DNA of 64,000 bases from RYN-230 sp963760405 (GCA_963760405.1 CAVXCV010000004.1:1175580-1239579); one strand, 5' to 3'; numbered from the stretch's first letter, positions 53,617-60,714 are shown. The notes: generated by a model from the letters alone, not told the origin. Numbers and translations: made by a program.

Positions 53617-53740
53617 TGCCGACCTCCGCACGCGTCCGGGGCATGCTATCGGCGCCCCGTTAGTTGCTAGATACCCCAACCTTAGGTCTGGGTATCACGA
53701 ACCCCCAGGACCGACTTTCGCGATCTGATAGCACCCGGGG

Positions 53741-53903
53741 TCAGCGAGCGTGCCGTGGCGAGGTGGCGAGGTGGCCCGCCTCCAGCGTCGCTTCACTGCC
53801 CATCCACTGCACGTAACGGGCGGGATCGGTGAAGTAGGGGAAGACGTCTTCGGGGGCCGCCGGGACGTGGATGGTCACTTCGACAGGGAAAAATCTCAGT
53901 CAT
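53741..53903 (-). pseudogene. SRPBCC gene fragment downstream of the YCII gene
   Basis: ATG 53903 overlaps the YCII stop. After one frameshift the sequence reads VTIHVPAAPEDVFPYFTDPA, then RYVQWMGSEATLEAG, the first quarter of an AHSA1-type protein, and ends at TGA 53741-53743. The remaining 100 residues are missing. Confidence 0.6.
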
Positions 53904-54231
53904 GACGGGTTCCCATCGTGTCGAGCCAGTTATCGAAACGTTCATCATGGCTGGTCAGCTCGCCGATCTCGACAGCGCCGCCGTGGTTGAGCAGCGGGCA
54001 GCCGCGAGCCAGCGCCACGGCCGCACCGAGGCTGCCGGCCCGGATCAGCGAGTAGCCGCCTAGCGTCGTGTCGGCCGCGTTAGCCCCCAGCGCCGCCGCG
54101 GCGAACGCCGGATTGCCGCGGTCCTTGAGGCGGGCGCCGAGCCCGAGCTGCCAGGTCGACCAGGCGTCGAAGGTGTCGGGGGAAGGCGCGTAACCAGACG
54201 GCGCGCGGAACGTGTACAGGTACGTGGACAT
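53896..54231 (-). CDS. YCII-related (YciI-like) protein
   Basis: 111 residues from ATG 54231 (MSTYLYTFRAPSGY). FDAWSTWQLGLGARLKDRGNP, GGYSLIRAGSLGAAVALARGCPLL and the acidic end are the DGPF/YCII pattern found next to SRPBCC and ECF sigma genes. No catalytic activity is established for the family. Confidence 0.75.
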   Translation of the reverse strand: MSTYLYTFRAPSGYAPSPDTFDAWSTWQLGLGARLKDRGNPAFAAAALGANAADTTLGGYSLIRAGSLGAAVALARGCPLLNHGGAVEIGELTSHDERFDNWLDTMGTRHD

Positions 54232-54326
54232 CGACGGTCTCCGTTCGGTTGTCGGTCGATGGAATAGACACCGGGGCAACCGTCAGCTGGGCGCATCGGG
54301 CGGTGCGAGCATGCGCCGATATCGCC

Positions 54327-54412
54327 GTGACCGCGGATCTGATCGACCTGGCTCGGGCAGGCGATGGGGAGGCGTTCCGCCAGCTCGTCGGTCTTTACCA
54401 GCGAGAACTGCA
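54327..54412 (+). pseudogene. First 28 residues of an ECF sigma factor
   Basis: GTG 54327 gives MTADLIDLARAGDGEAFRQL then VGLYQRELQ, the usual start of SnoaL-less ECF factors encoded beside YCII/SRPBCC genes. Immediately after the Gln codon (54412) the sequence is antisense cytochrome oxidase. The rest of the gene is gone. Confidence 0.6.
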
Positions 54413-54724
54413 GGCCATAGCAGGCCGAGCTCGAAGGACAGGATCGTTCCGGTTACGACACCCACGGCGAACAGGGCGAGCATCATCTTGGACCAGCGCC
54501 GTGCCAGCGTCCGGTAGAGCGGGTCGCCGGTACGCAGGTAGCGCCACTCGGCGAACAGGACCAGGGCCGGGAAGGCGATGCCGAAGCAGACCAGCGGAAT
54601 GTGCACGGCCAGCGAGAGCGCCTGCATCTGGCGCGCTTCGAACAGGTAGCGCTGATCGATGGGGCGCCGCCGCCGTGACGACCCCCGCGGCGCTGGCCAG
54701 CAGAGCGAACGGCAGGGACATCAC
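54413..54724 (-). pseudogene. N-terminal fragment of a cytochrome bd-type oxidase subunit I
   Basis: From ATG 54724 with one frame shift near 54660: RYLFEARQMQALSLAVHIPL, CFGIAFPALVLFAEWRYL, WSKMMLALFAVGVVTGTILSFELGLLWP. These are the first helices of CydA-like subunits, including the haem-ligand His in AVHIPL. The gene ends abruptly at 54413 against the sigma-factor fragment. Confidence 0.65.
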
Positions 54725-54839
54725 GGATCCAAGTCAACTCCAGTGGCCCATGTGTCGAGCCACCGAGTTCGGTAGCAGCCCGGTCCGCCTCGCCGCGGGC
54801 GACCGCGGTGCTCGCCGTACTCGCCGTGCTCGCGGTGCT

Positions 54840-54943
54840 GGCCACCCGCGGCACCGCGGTTCCGGCCACCCGCGGCACCGCCGTTCCGGTGGTCATGGAT
54901 GTGGCAACGTACCCAGAAGAGCGGGCACGCTGCCACATCCATG
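54840..54943. repeat. 24-bp tandem repeat followed by a 13-bp inverted repeat
   Basis: Two copies of GGCCACCCGCGGCACCGC(G/C)GTTCC at 54840-54863 and 54864-54887. Then CATGGATGTGGCA (54894-54906) and TGCCACATCCATG (54931-54943) form a perfect hairpin with a 24-base loop. Before them, 9-bp CTCGCCGT(A/G)-type units repeat from about 54811. Confidence 0.55.
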
Positions 54944-55004
54944 CGTCCGCGATGTCCCGCAGCCCCTGTCGCCCCGCCCGGTTCGGGCTACTCTGTTCCG
55001 ATTG

Positions 55005-55223
55005 TCAATGAATGTGGATTTCTACCCGAAAGACGGGCTGTTGCAGAATCGGATCCTCGCGAAAATGATCTCCACGAAGCATCCGAATCAGCCGCCTTCG
55101 AGGCAGGTCCTCCCCACTTCCGAGGTGAGATGCCGACCTCAACCGCCGACTTTCCCCACCGGAGATCCAAAGCAGGGCAATCTGCAACAGCCCGAAGAGT
55201 CAGTAGAGTGTCACATTCATTGA
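55005..55223. mobile_element. MITE-like element with split terminal inverted repeats
   Basis: Left end TCAATGAATGTG (55005-55016), 17 bp, CGGGCTGTTGCAGA (55034-55047). Right end is the exact reverse complement with the same 17-bp gap: TCTGCAACAGCCCG (55181-55194) and CACATTCATTGA (55212-55223). The 219-bp interior has no transposase. CTGTTGCA is reminiscent of IS5/ISL3-type termini, but the family is not established. Confidence 0.6.
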
Positions 55224-55510
55224 TTCCGAGCCGTGCGCCGATCGCCTGTTATGCGGCTTTTGAGAGGATTGCGAGGTCCTCGACGAGGCTTCGGGTGTCG
55301 TTGCTTGCCGAGGGGCGCATCCGGGCCAACGACATGATGTGTATTTTCCCGCCGCCTGGAGAGTGAGCGCACGCCATGACGATTACGTGCGGAAGAGGCG
55401 GAGCGTGGTGCCGGCTCTTCCGCGGAGCGTAGCGAGGTCTTCCGCGGAGCGCGGTGCCGACTCTTCGGCGGAGCGTGGCGCGTGCCTCGGCGGCACACTA
55501 CCGGCTGCTT
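55224..55510. repeat. Gap with CTCTTCCGCGGAGCG-type tandem repeats
   Basis: About three or four degenerate copies of (C/G)TCTTC(C/G)GCGGAGCG(T/C) lie between 55415 and 55485. On the minus strand a short frame ending at TAA 55250 reads MRPSASNDTRSLVEDLAILS plus KAA, which looks like a protein tail, but its origin is unknown. Confidence 0.4.
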
Positions 55511-55515
55511 CGTAT

Positions 55516-55558
55516 GCCAAGCAAACCTGCTTGACATCTCAATCATGCTTGGTATAGT
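55516..55558 (+). promoter_or_regulatory. Promoter and operator boxes of phasin-like copy 2
   Basis: TTGACA (55531)-N16-TATAGT (55553). GCCAAGCA-N4-TGCTTG overlaps the -35 box and ATGCTTGG lies in the spacer. TTAGCA follows the -10 box. The same layout recurs before the phasins at 56626 and 58915. Confidence 0.75.
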
Positions 55559-55591
55559 TAGCAGGGAAAAGTGTATGAGGAGGCAAATACC

Positions 55592-56476
55592 ATGGCTAGC
55601 ACCCCCACGCGGGACCTGCAGGACGAGTTCCTGGCCGCCACGCGCAAGAGCCAGGAGACTGTGGTTCGCGCGATCAAGACCTGGGTTGAGACGGTCAGGA
55701 CCGTCACCCCGAAAATACCGTCTGTCTACGCCCCGTTCGCGGACCGACTGCCCAAGCTGCCGTCAGTCACGGACCGGCTGCCCAAGCCGGAGGACGTCGT
55801 GGCTAGCGGCTACGACTTCGCCGAGCACCTGCTTGCCCTCCAGCGGCAGTTCGCTGAGGACCTGCTGAAAGTGACGGAGCCGCTGCTTCCTGGCGACGGC
55901 AAGAGCCCCGCCCCGGCCGCGAAGAACGCGCCCAAGGCCGCCTCGGCCCCACCCGCGACGCCGAAGCTCGAGCTCAGGCCCGTTACGGCCGTCAGTGAGC
56001 CAACGGCCGCCGAAAGCCAGCCCAAGGCCCCGGCCGTTGAGAGCCAGGCCAAGGCGCCAGCCGTTGAGAGCCAGCCCAAGGCCCCGGCCGCCACGAGCGA
56101 ACCGAAGGCCGTGGTGGCCGAAACCGCGCCTAAGGCCGTCGCCGTCCCGGCCGCGCCGAAGGCCCCGGCCGTCAAGACGGAGCCCGCCGTTCCGGCTGTC
56201 AAGACGGAGCCCGCCGTTCCGGCCGTCAAGTTCGAGCCCGCCGCCCCGGCGGCCAAGAGCGAGCCCGAGGCCACCGCGCCGAAGGGCCCCGAGACTGCTG
56301 TTCCGAAGGCCGCCGCGCCGAAGGCCCCGGCGACCAAGAGCGCGCCGAAGCCGGCTGCCGCCAAGCCCGGCCCGAAGGCCACCTCCGCGGCACGTACCCC
56401 GAGGTCTGCAGCGGCCAAGAGCGCGCCGAAGCCCCCGACCGCCCGCCGCGCGCCGAAGAGCACCGGCACCAACTAA
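55592..56476 (+). CDS. PhaF-like phasin with histone-like tail (copy 2)
   Basis: 294 residues from ATG 55592 after GAGGAGG. Residues 1-105 are the phasin core (RDLQDEFLAATRKSQETVVR, RLPKPEDVVASGYDFAEHLL, ALQRQFAEDLLKVTEPLLPG). From about 115 to the end the protein is Ala/Pro/Lys repeats: QPKAPAVES units, PAVKTEPAV units and an AAKPGPKATSAARTPRSAA tail, resembling histone H1. In pseudomonads PhaF has this layout, coating PHA granules and tethering them to the nucleoid. The same role is inferred. Confidence 0.75.
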   Translation: MASTPTRDLQDEFLAATRKSQETVVRAIKTWVETVRTVTPKIPSVYAPFADRLPKLPSVTDRLPKPEDVVASGYDFAEHLLALQRQFAEDLLKVTEPLLPGDGKSPAPAAKNAPKAASAPPATPKLELRPVTAVSEPTAAESQPKAPAVESQAKAPAVESQPKAPAATSEPKAVVAETAPKAVAVPAAPKAPAVKTEPAVPAVKTEPAVPAVKFEPAAPAAKSEPEATAPKGPETAVPKAAAPKAPATKSAPKPAAAKPGPKATSAARTPRSAAAKSAPKPPTARRAPKSTGTN

Positions 56477-56553
56477 GGCACCGGCACCTGGCGGCACCGC
56501 CGTCGCTGGCCCGTGCCGCCACCCCCAACCAGCCGAACCCACCGCTACATATG

Positions 56554-56594
56554 CCAAGCATTCCGCTTGACATCCCAATCATGCTTGATATAGT
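56554..56594 (+). promoter_or_regulatory. Promoter and operator boxes of phasin-like copy 3
   Basis: GCCAAGCATTCCGCTTGACA then TTGACA (56567)-N16-TATAGT (56589). The CAAGC...GCTTG pair over the -35 box and ATGCTTG in the spacer are conserved. Confidence 0.75.
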
Positions 56595-56625
56595 TAGCAA
56601 TGAAGCCCACAGGAAGGCGAAGACA

Positions 56626-56934
56626 ATGGCCAGCACCGTTACCCAGGAACTGCAGGACCAGTTCCTGTCCACCGTCCGCAAGAGCCAGGAGATGGCGCTC
56701 GACGCGATCAAGACCATGGTGGACACCATCCAGAACATCACCCCCAAGGTCCCTTCGGTCAGCATGCCGTTCGCGGACCGTCTGCCCAAGCCCGAGGCCG
56801 TCGTGGCCAGCGGCTATGACTTCGCCGAGCAGCTGCTTACCAGCCAGCGGAAGTTCGCCGACGAGGTCGTGAAGGCCACCGCCCCGCTGATGCCCGGAAA
56901 GGGCGAGGCCGAGTCCAAGGCCGCCGCCAAGTAA
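56626..56934 (+). CDS. Phasin-like PHA-granule protein (copy 3)
   Basis: 102 residues from ATG 56626 (AGGAAGG upstream). TQELQDQFLSTVRKSQEMAL, then AIKTMVDTIQNITPKVPSV, LPKPEAVVASGYDFAEQLLT and QRKFADEVVKATAPL. All-helical and without the histone-like tail, it is the compact granule-coat form. A long hairpin terminator follows 75 bases after the stop. Confidence 0.8.
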   Translation: MASTVTQELQDQFLSTVRKSQEMALDAIKTMVDTIQNITPKVPSVSMPFADRLPKPEAVVASGYDFAEQLLTSQRKFADEVVKATAPLMPGKGEAESKAAAK

Positions 56935-57009
56935 GGCAGGGTCACGCCCGTGCCCGGGCCAGAGGAGCCCGAGCCTGAACGGTCCGGGCCGGGTCCGACC
57001 GAACACAAT

Positions 57010-57055
57010 CAAAGTACGCGGCAGTTCCGGAACACCGGAGCTGCCGCGTACTTTG
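57010..57055 (+). terminator. Long hairpin terminator after phasin copy 3
   Basis: Perfect 15-bp arms CAAAGTACGCGGCAG / CTGCCGCGTACTTTG with an inner TCCGG/CCGGA stem. Its core GTACGCGGCAG...CTGCCGCGTAC recurs in the hairpin after phasin copy 4. Confidence 0.8.
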
Positions 57056-57060
57056 CTTTG

Positions 57061-57233
57061 CGCTCCAGCTCCGGCTCCAGGTCCAGCTCCGGCTCCAGGT
57101 CCGGTCCAGCTCCAGGTCCGGCTCCAGCTCCAGGTCCGGTCCAGGTCCAGGTCCAGGTCCAGGTCCAGCTTCAGGTCCAGCTCCAGGTCCAGGTCCAGGT
57201 CCAGGTCCAGCTCCAGGTCCGGCTCTAGCTCGT
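57061..57233. repeat. Hexanucleotide array (GGTCCA / GCTCCA / GCTCCG)
   Basis: About 28 six-base units of the form G(G/C)TCC(A/G) run without interruption between the phasin terminator and the phaB remnant. No start codon or ribosome site makes it coding. Confidence 0.8.
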
Positions 57234-57461
57234 CCAGTTTGCTCCCCCCCGCGACTCGCGGGACTTAGGCCCGTAGGACCAGGGACCTTTGGCCGCTACC
57301 CGCGAGATAACGGGACCGTAACGTCTCTGACATATGTGTCACCAAGGCCAAACAGGGTGTCCCGTGTTGATCCGGCCGCGGGCGCCGTGTCCCGATTGAT
57401 CGTGGCGGTAGCCCATCGCGTGGACAGCCGACGCAGACAGACGCAGACAGGAGCCATCGCG

Positions 57462-57611
57462 ATGTCAACCGCCACCAACCTCATACCGCTGAGCACTGGG
57501 GGCCCACTTACCGGCCGGGTCGCCCTGGTCACCGGGGGGACCCGCGGCATCGACGAGTCCGCGTACATCACCGGACAGATCTGGTCCGTCAACGGCGGCC
57601 TGGATATGTGA
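57462..57611 (+). pseudogene. phaB: Acetoacetyl-CoA reductase remnant (phaB) with a large internal deletion
   Basis: ATG 57462 opens 49 residues: GRVALVTGGTRGI (the Rossmann start of PhaB-type SDRs) is joined directly, in frame, to SAYITGQIWSVNGGLDM (the family's C-terminal end). The middle 190-200 residues with the Ser-Tyr-Lys triad are missing. It lies 13 bases before phaA on the same strand, the usual phaB-phaA order. It cannot be an active reductase. Confidence 0.8.
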
Positions 57612-57624
57612 GAGGAAAACAGCA

Positions 57625-58806
57625 ATGGAAGACGTATTCGTCCTGTCCGGCGTCAGGACCCCGATCGGCAAGTACGGCGGCGGCCTCGCCTCCGTCCCGC
57701 CCTGTGACCTGGCCGCGCAGATGGTGCGCGAGGCGGTCAAGCGGTCGGGCACCGACCCGGTCGACGTCGGTCACGTGGTGTTCGGCAATGTGCTCCACAC
57801 CGAGAAGAGAGACATGTACCTCGCCCGGGTCGCGGCTATTAACGGCGGCCTGGAAGTCGGGACGCCGGCGCTCACCCTGAACCGGCTGTGCGGCAGTGGC
57901 ATGCAGGCCATCGTCTCGGCGGCGCAGGCGATCATGCTGGGCGACTGCCAGGTCGCCGTGGCCGGCGGAGCCGAGTCGATGAGCCGGGCCCCGTACTGGC
58001 TGCCCGGCATGCGCTGGGGCCAGCGGATGAACGACGGCGTGGCGCTCGACTCCATGGTCGGCGCGCTCACCGATCCGTTCGACGCCTGCCACATGGGCGT
58101 GACCGCGGAGAACGTGGCCGCCGACTTCGGCGTGTCCCGGGCCGACCAGGACGCGCTGGCCGCGGAGAGCCACCGCCGGGCCGCCGCCGCGATCGCGGCC
58201 GGCTACTTCAAAGAGCAGATCCTCCCCATTGAGATCCCGGGCAAGAGGGGCAAGATCACGATCGTCGACACCGACGAGCACGTCCGGCCCGAAGTCAGCC
58301 TCGAGGACATGGCCAGGCTGCGGCCCGCGTTCGAGAGCGAGGGCACGGTCACCGCGGGCAACGCGTCCGGCATCAACGACGCCGCCGCGGCGGTGGTGCT
58401 CGCCTCGGGATCGTTCGTCAGCCGGGCCGGCCTGACCCCGATGGCCCGGCTGGTCGGGTACGGCCACGCCGGCGTGGAGCCGCGGATCATGGGCATGGGC
58501 CCGGTGCCTGCCGTGCGCAACGTGCTCGACCGGACCGGCCTCAAGCTGGACGAGATGGACGTGTTCGAGGTGAACGAGGCCTTCGCCGCCCAGGCGCTGG
58601 CCGTGGCCAGGGAGCTTGGCCTGCCGCCCGAGCGCACCAACCCGAACGGTAGCGGCATCTCGCTCGGGCACCCGGTCGCCGCAACCGGGGCGATCCTGGC
58701 CGTCAAGTCGCTCTACGAGCTCAAGCGCACCGGCGGCCGGTATGCGCTGGCCACCATGTGCATCGGCGGCGGCCAGGGCATCGCGGCGATCTTCGAGCGG
58801 GTCTGA
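57625..58806 (+). CDS. phaA: Acetyl-CoA acetyltransferase (thiolase, PHA type)
   Basis: 393 residues from ATG 57625 (GAGAGGAAAAC upstream). The thiolase catalytic set is complete: nucleophile Cys in NRLCGSGMQA at about residues 86-95, SLGHPVAATGA with the His near 348 and CIGGGQG with the second Cys near 378. VFEVNEAFAAQAL is conserved. It condenses two acetyl-CoA to acetoacetyl-CoA, the first step of polyhydroxybutyrate synthesis. The adjacent reductase gene is deleted and no PHA synthase is in the window, so the pathway must be completed elsewhere. Confidence 0.9.
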   Translation: MEDVFVLSGVRTPIGKYGGGLASVPPCDLAAQMVREAVKRSGTDPVDVGHVVFGNVLHTEKRDMYLARVAAINGGLEVGTPALTLNRLCGSGMQAIVSAAQAIMLGDCQVAVAGGAESMSRAPYWLPGMRWGQRMNDGVALDSMVGALTDPFDACHMGVTAENVAADFGVSRADQDALAAESHRRAAAAIAAGYFKEQILPIEIPGKRGKITIVDTDEHVRPEVSLEDMARLRPAFESEGTVTAGNASGINDAAAAVVLASGSFVSRAGLTPMARLVGYGHAGVEPRIMGMGPVPAVRNVLDRTGLKLDEMDVFEVNEAFAAQALAVARELGLPPERTNPNGSGISLGHPVAATGAILAVKSLYELKRTGGRYALATMCIGGGQGIAAIFERV

Positions 58807-58840
58807 CCCCGAACGATCACAACGACCCAACGCTAACTTT

Positions 58841-58884
58841 GCCAAGCATCCCGCTTGACATGCCAATCGAATGCTTGGTAAAGT
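58841..58884 (+). promoter_or_regulatory. Promoter and operator boxes of phasin-like copy 4
   Basis: GCCAAGCATCCCGCTTGACA, then TTGACA (58855)-N18-TAAAGT (58879) and AATGCTTGG in the spacer, followed by TAGCAAAAG. Same boxes as the copies at 55516 and 56554, with the spacer 2 bp longer. Confidence 0.75.
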
Positions 58885-58914
58885 TAGCAAAAGAAGCTAC
58901 AAGGAGGCAGGAAA

Positions 58915-59205
58915 ATGGCAAGCACCCCCACGCAGGACCTGCAGGACGAGTTCCTGAACACGATCCGCAAGAGCCAGGAGACCGTGATCGACGCGATCAA
59001 GTCCTGGGTCGAGACCGTCCAGTCCGTCACCCCCAAGATCCCCTCGGTGCAGGTGCCGGGCGCCGACAAGCTGCCCAAGCCTGAGGACGTCGTGGCCAGC
59101 GCCTACGACTTCGCCGAGCAGCTGCTCGCCAGCCAGCGCAAGTTCGCGGAAGAGGTACTCAAGGCGACGACCGCACTGCTCCCGGGCACCGAAGACAGCA
59201 AGTGA
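58915..59205 (+). CDS. Phasin-like PHA-granule protein (copy 4)
   Basis: 96 residues from ATG 58915, after AAGGAGG. TQDLQDEFLNTIRKSQETVI, then AIKSWVETVQSVTPKIPSVQ, LPKPEDVVASAYDFAEQLLA and QRKFAEEVLKATTALL. Closest to the N-terminal core of the PhaF-like copy 2. It directly follows phaA and precedes the XRE regulator. Confidence 0.8.
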   Translation: MASTPTQDLQDEFLNTIRKSQETVIDAIKSWVETVQSVTPKIPSVQVPGADKLPKPEDVVASAYDFAEQLLASQRKFAEEVLKATTALLPGTEDSK

Positions 59206-59261
59206 GCCACCGCCCCGCCGTACGCAGGCGGGGACCGTTCTGCCGAACGGGCAGGATCTGC

Positions 59262-59295
59262 ACGCGGCAGCGCCGGAACGTCGGCGCTGCCGCGT
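59262..59295 (+). terminator. Hairpin after phasin copy 4
   Basis: ACGCGGCAGCGCCG / CGGCGCTGCCGCGT, 14-bp arms, loop GAACGT, then ACTATCTTT. Shares the GCGGCAG core and loop GAAC with the hairpin after copy 3. Confidence 0.75.
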
Positions 59296-59324
59296 ACTAT
59301 CTTTAGCGTAGAAGGAGGTGCGCC

Positions 59325-59753
59325 GTGACGGACCCGTGGGAAGCGCAGCGGGAGGCGCTCGGCGCCTTCATCAGGGAGCAGCGCAAGCGGGCCAACCTGT
59401 CGCTCCGCCAGCTCGCCGAGCTGACCAGCCTGTCCAACCCGTACCTGAGCCAGGTCGAGCGGGGTCTGCACCAGCCGTCGGTCCGGGTGCTCAAGGCGAT
59501 CTCCGGCGCGCTCAACGTCTCGGCCGAGACGCTGATGGCCCAGGCCGGCCTGATCGACGCGATAGCCACCACCGACCCGGCCGCGCAGCCGGACGGGACG
59601 ACGGCCGGACCTAAGGACATCCCGGACACCGAGGACGCCATCCGCGCCGACCAGCGCCTCAGCGACGAGCAGAAGGCGGCGCTGATCGCCGTCTACCGCA
59701 GCATGCTCAGCTCGCTCCCCCCGAGCCAGGCCCAAGCGCCGAGCCAGGCCTAA
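59325..59753 (+). CDS. XRE-family regulator, candidate phasin regulator
   Basis: 142 residues from GTG 59325 (AAGGAGG 8 bases before it). The helix-turn-helix spans residues 10-65 (IREQRKRANLSLRQLAELTSLSNPYLSQVERGLHQPS), followed by a short linker and a helical, Gln/Ser/Pro-ending tail. Its place right after a phasin, 24 kb from any other XRE gene of this type, makes it the candidate reader of the CAAGCA/TGCTTG boxes. PHA loci often encode a repressor that is titrated by granules, and that role is inferred. The tail reads into a tandem repeat. Confidence 0.75.
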   Translation: MTDPWEAQREALGAFIREQRKRANLSLRQLAELTSLSNPYLSQVERGLHQPSVRVLKAISGALNVSAETLMAQAGLIDAIATTDPAAQPDGTTAGPKDIPDTEDAIRADQRLSDEQKAALIAVYRSMLSSLPPSQAQAPSQA

Positions 59754-59838
59754 CCGCCGAGCCAGGCCTAACCGCCCGAGCCAGGCCTAACCGCCCGAGC
59801 CAGGCCCGACCGCCGAGCCAGGCCTAACCGCCCGAGCC
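59721..59838. repeat. Tandem 18-19-bp repeats supplying stop codons to two convergent genes
   Basis: Six copies of CCGAGCCAGGCCTAACCG(C) with small changes. The XRE stop (TAA) is in copy 2, and the minus-strand folD stop (TAG, from CTA) is in the last copies. Units are adjacent without spacers. Confidence 0.8.
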
Positions 59839-60714
59839 GGCCGCCGCCTCGGTGACATGCCGGAGCAGCACGGCTGTGGTCACCGGGCCGACGCCGCCGG
59901 GCACCGGGCTCAGCGCGCCCGCGACCTCGGCCACCGCCGGGTCCACGTCGCCGGTCATCCCTCCGTCGGGCGTGGCGTTGGTCCCGACGTCGATGACCAC
60001 CGCGCCACGCGCCACGTGCCCCGGCCCGATCAGCCCGGCCCGCCCCGCGGCCACCACGAGAACCTCCGCCTCCCGGGTGACCGAGGCCAGGTCCACGGTC
60101 CGCGAATGGCAGACGGTGACCGTGGCGTCGCGGCCGATCAGCAGCTGCGCCACCGGCTTGCCCACCACCGCCGAACGACCCACCACCACCGCCCGCCGTC
60201 CGCTCAGCGCCACCTGGTAATGATCGAGCAGCGCCAGCACCGCCGCGGCGGTGGCCGGCGCGAAGGCGGGCAGGCCGGTCATCAGCCGGCCGAGCGAGAC
60301 CGGGTTGGCGCCGTCCACGTCCTTGGCCGGGTCGATGAACGAGGCGAGTTCGGCCAGCCGCGCGCCGCCCGGCAGCGGGGTCTGCAGCAGGATCCCGTGC
60401 GCCCCCGGGTCGCCGCTCAGCGTGGTCAAGGCGACCCGGATCCCGGCCACGGTAGCTTCCTGGGACGCCGGCCGGTCAGGCGCGGCAGGCACCAGATCCG
60501 TGACGTCAAGCGCGAGGCCGGCCTTGGCCGCGGTCCTCGCCAGCGACCGGACGTACCAGGCGCTGGCCTCGTCGGCGGTGGCCGTGACCACCGCCAGCCG
60601 CGGCGGCCGGCCCGCGGCGGTGAGGTCGGCGGCCCGCGCCGCCGTCGCCGCCCGGATCTCCGCCGCCAGCCCGCGCCCGGACAGCTCCCGCGCCGGCCCA
60701 AGCCCGGAGCTCAC
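59824..60714 (-). CDS. folD: FolD-like methylene-THF dehydrogenase/cyclohydrolase, key Lys changed
   Basis: 296 residues from GTG 60714. Family blocks: ILLQTPLP, IDPAKDVDGANPVSLGRLM, VVGRSAVVGKPVAQLL, VIDVGTN and PGGVGPVTTAVLLRHV. The active-site stretch reads ASAWYVRSLART where FolD has YVxxKxK, so the Lys needed for the cyclohydrolase step is replaced by Leu. The enzyme may keep only dehydrogenase activity, or serve a different substrate. It overlaps the cyclodeaminase gene by 4 bases, pointing to a one-carbon folate unit. Confidence 0.8.
   Translation of the reverse strand: MSSGLGPARELSGRGLAAEIRAATAARAADLTAAGRPPRLAVVTATADEASAWYVRSLARTAAKAGLALDVTDLVPAAPDRPASQEATVAGIRVALTTLSGDPGAHGILLQTPLPGGARLAELASFIDPAKDVDGANPVSLGRLMTGLPAFAPATAAAVLALLDHYQVALSGRRAVVVGRSAVVGKPVAQLLIGRDATVTVCHSRTVDLASVTREAEVLVVAAGRAGLIGPGHVARGAVVIDVGTNATPDGGMTGDVDPAVAEVAGALSPVPGGVGPVTTAVLLRHVTEAAAGSGG

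Noticed and set aside
55217..55546. 109-residue minus-strand frame
   Set aside because: Arg/His/Pro-rich across tandem repeats and the MITE end, with no ribosome site.
57061..57233. Coding reading of the hexanucleotide array (PAPGPVQVQVQ-type peptide)
   Set aside because: No start or ribosome site belongs to it; all frames are open only because the repeat contains no stops.
59721..59838. CRISPR array
   Set aside because: Repeats are directly adjacent with no spacers, units are only 18-19 bp and no cas genes are present.
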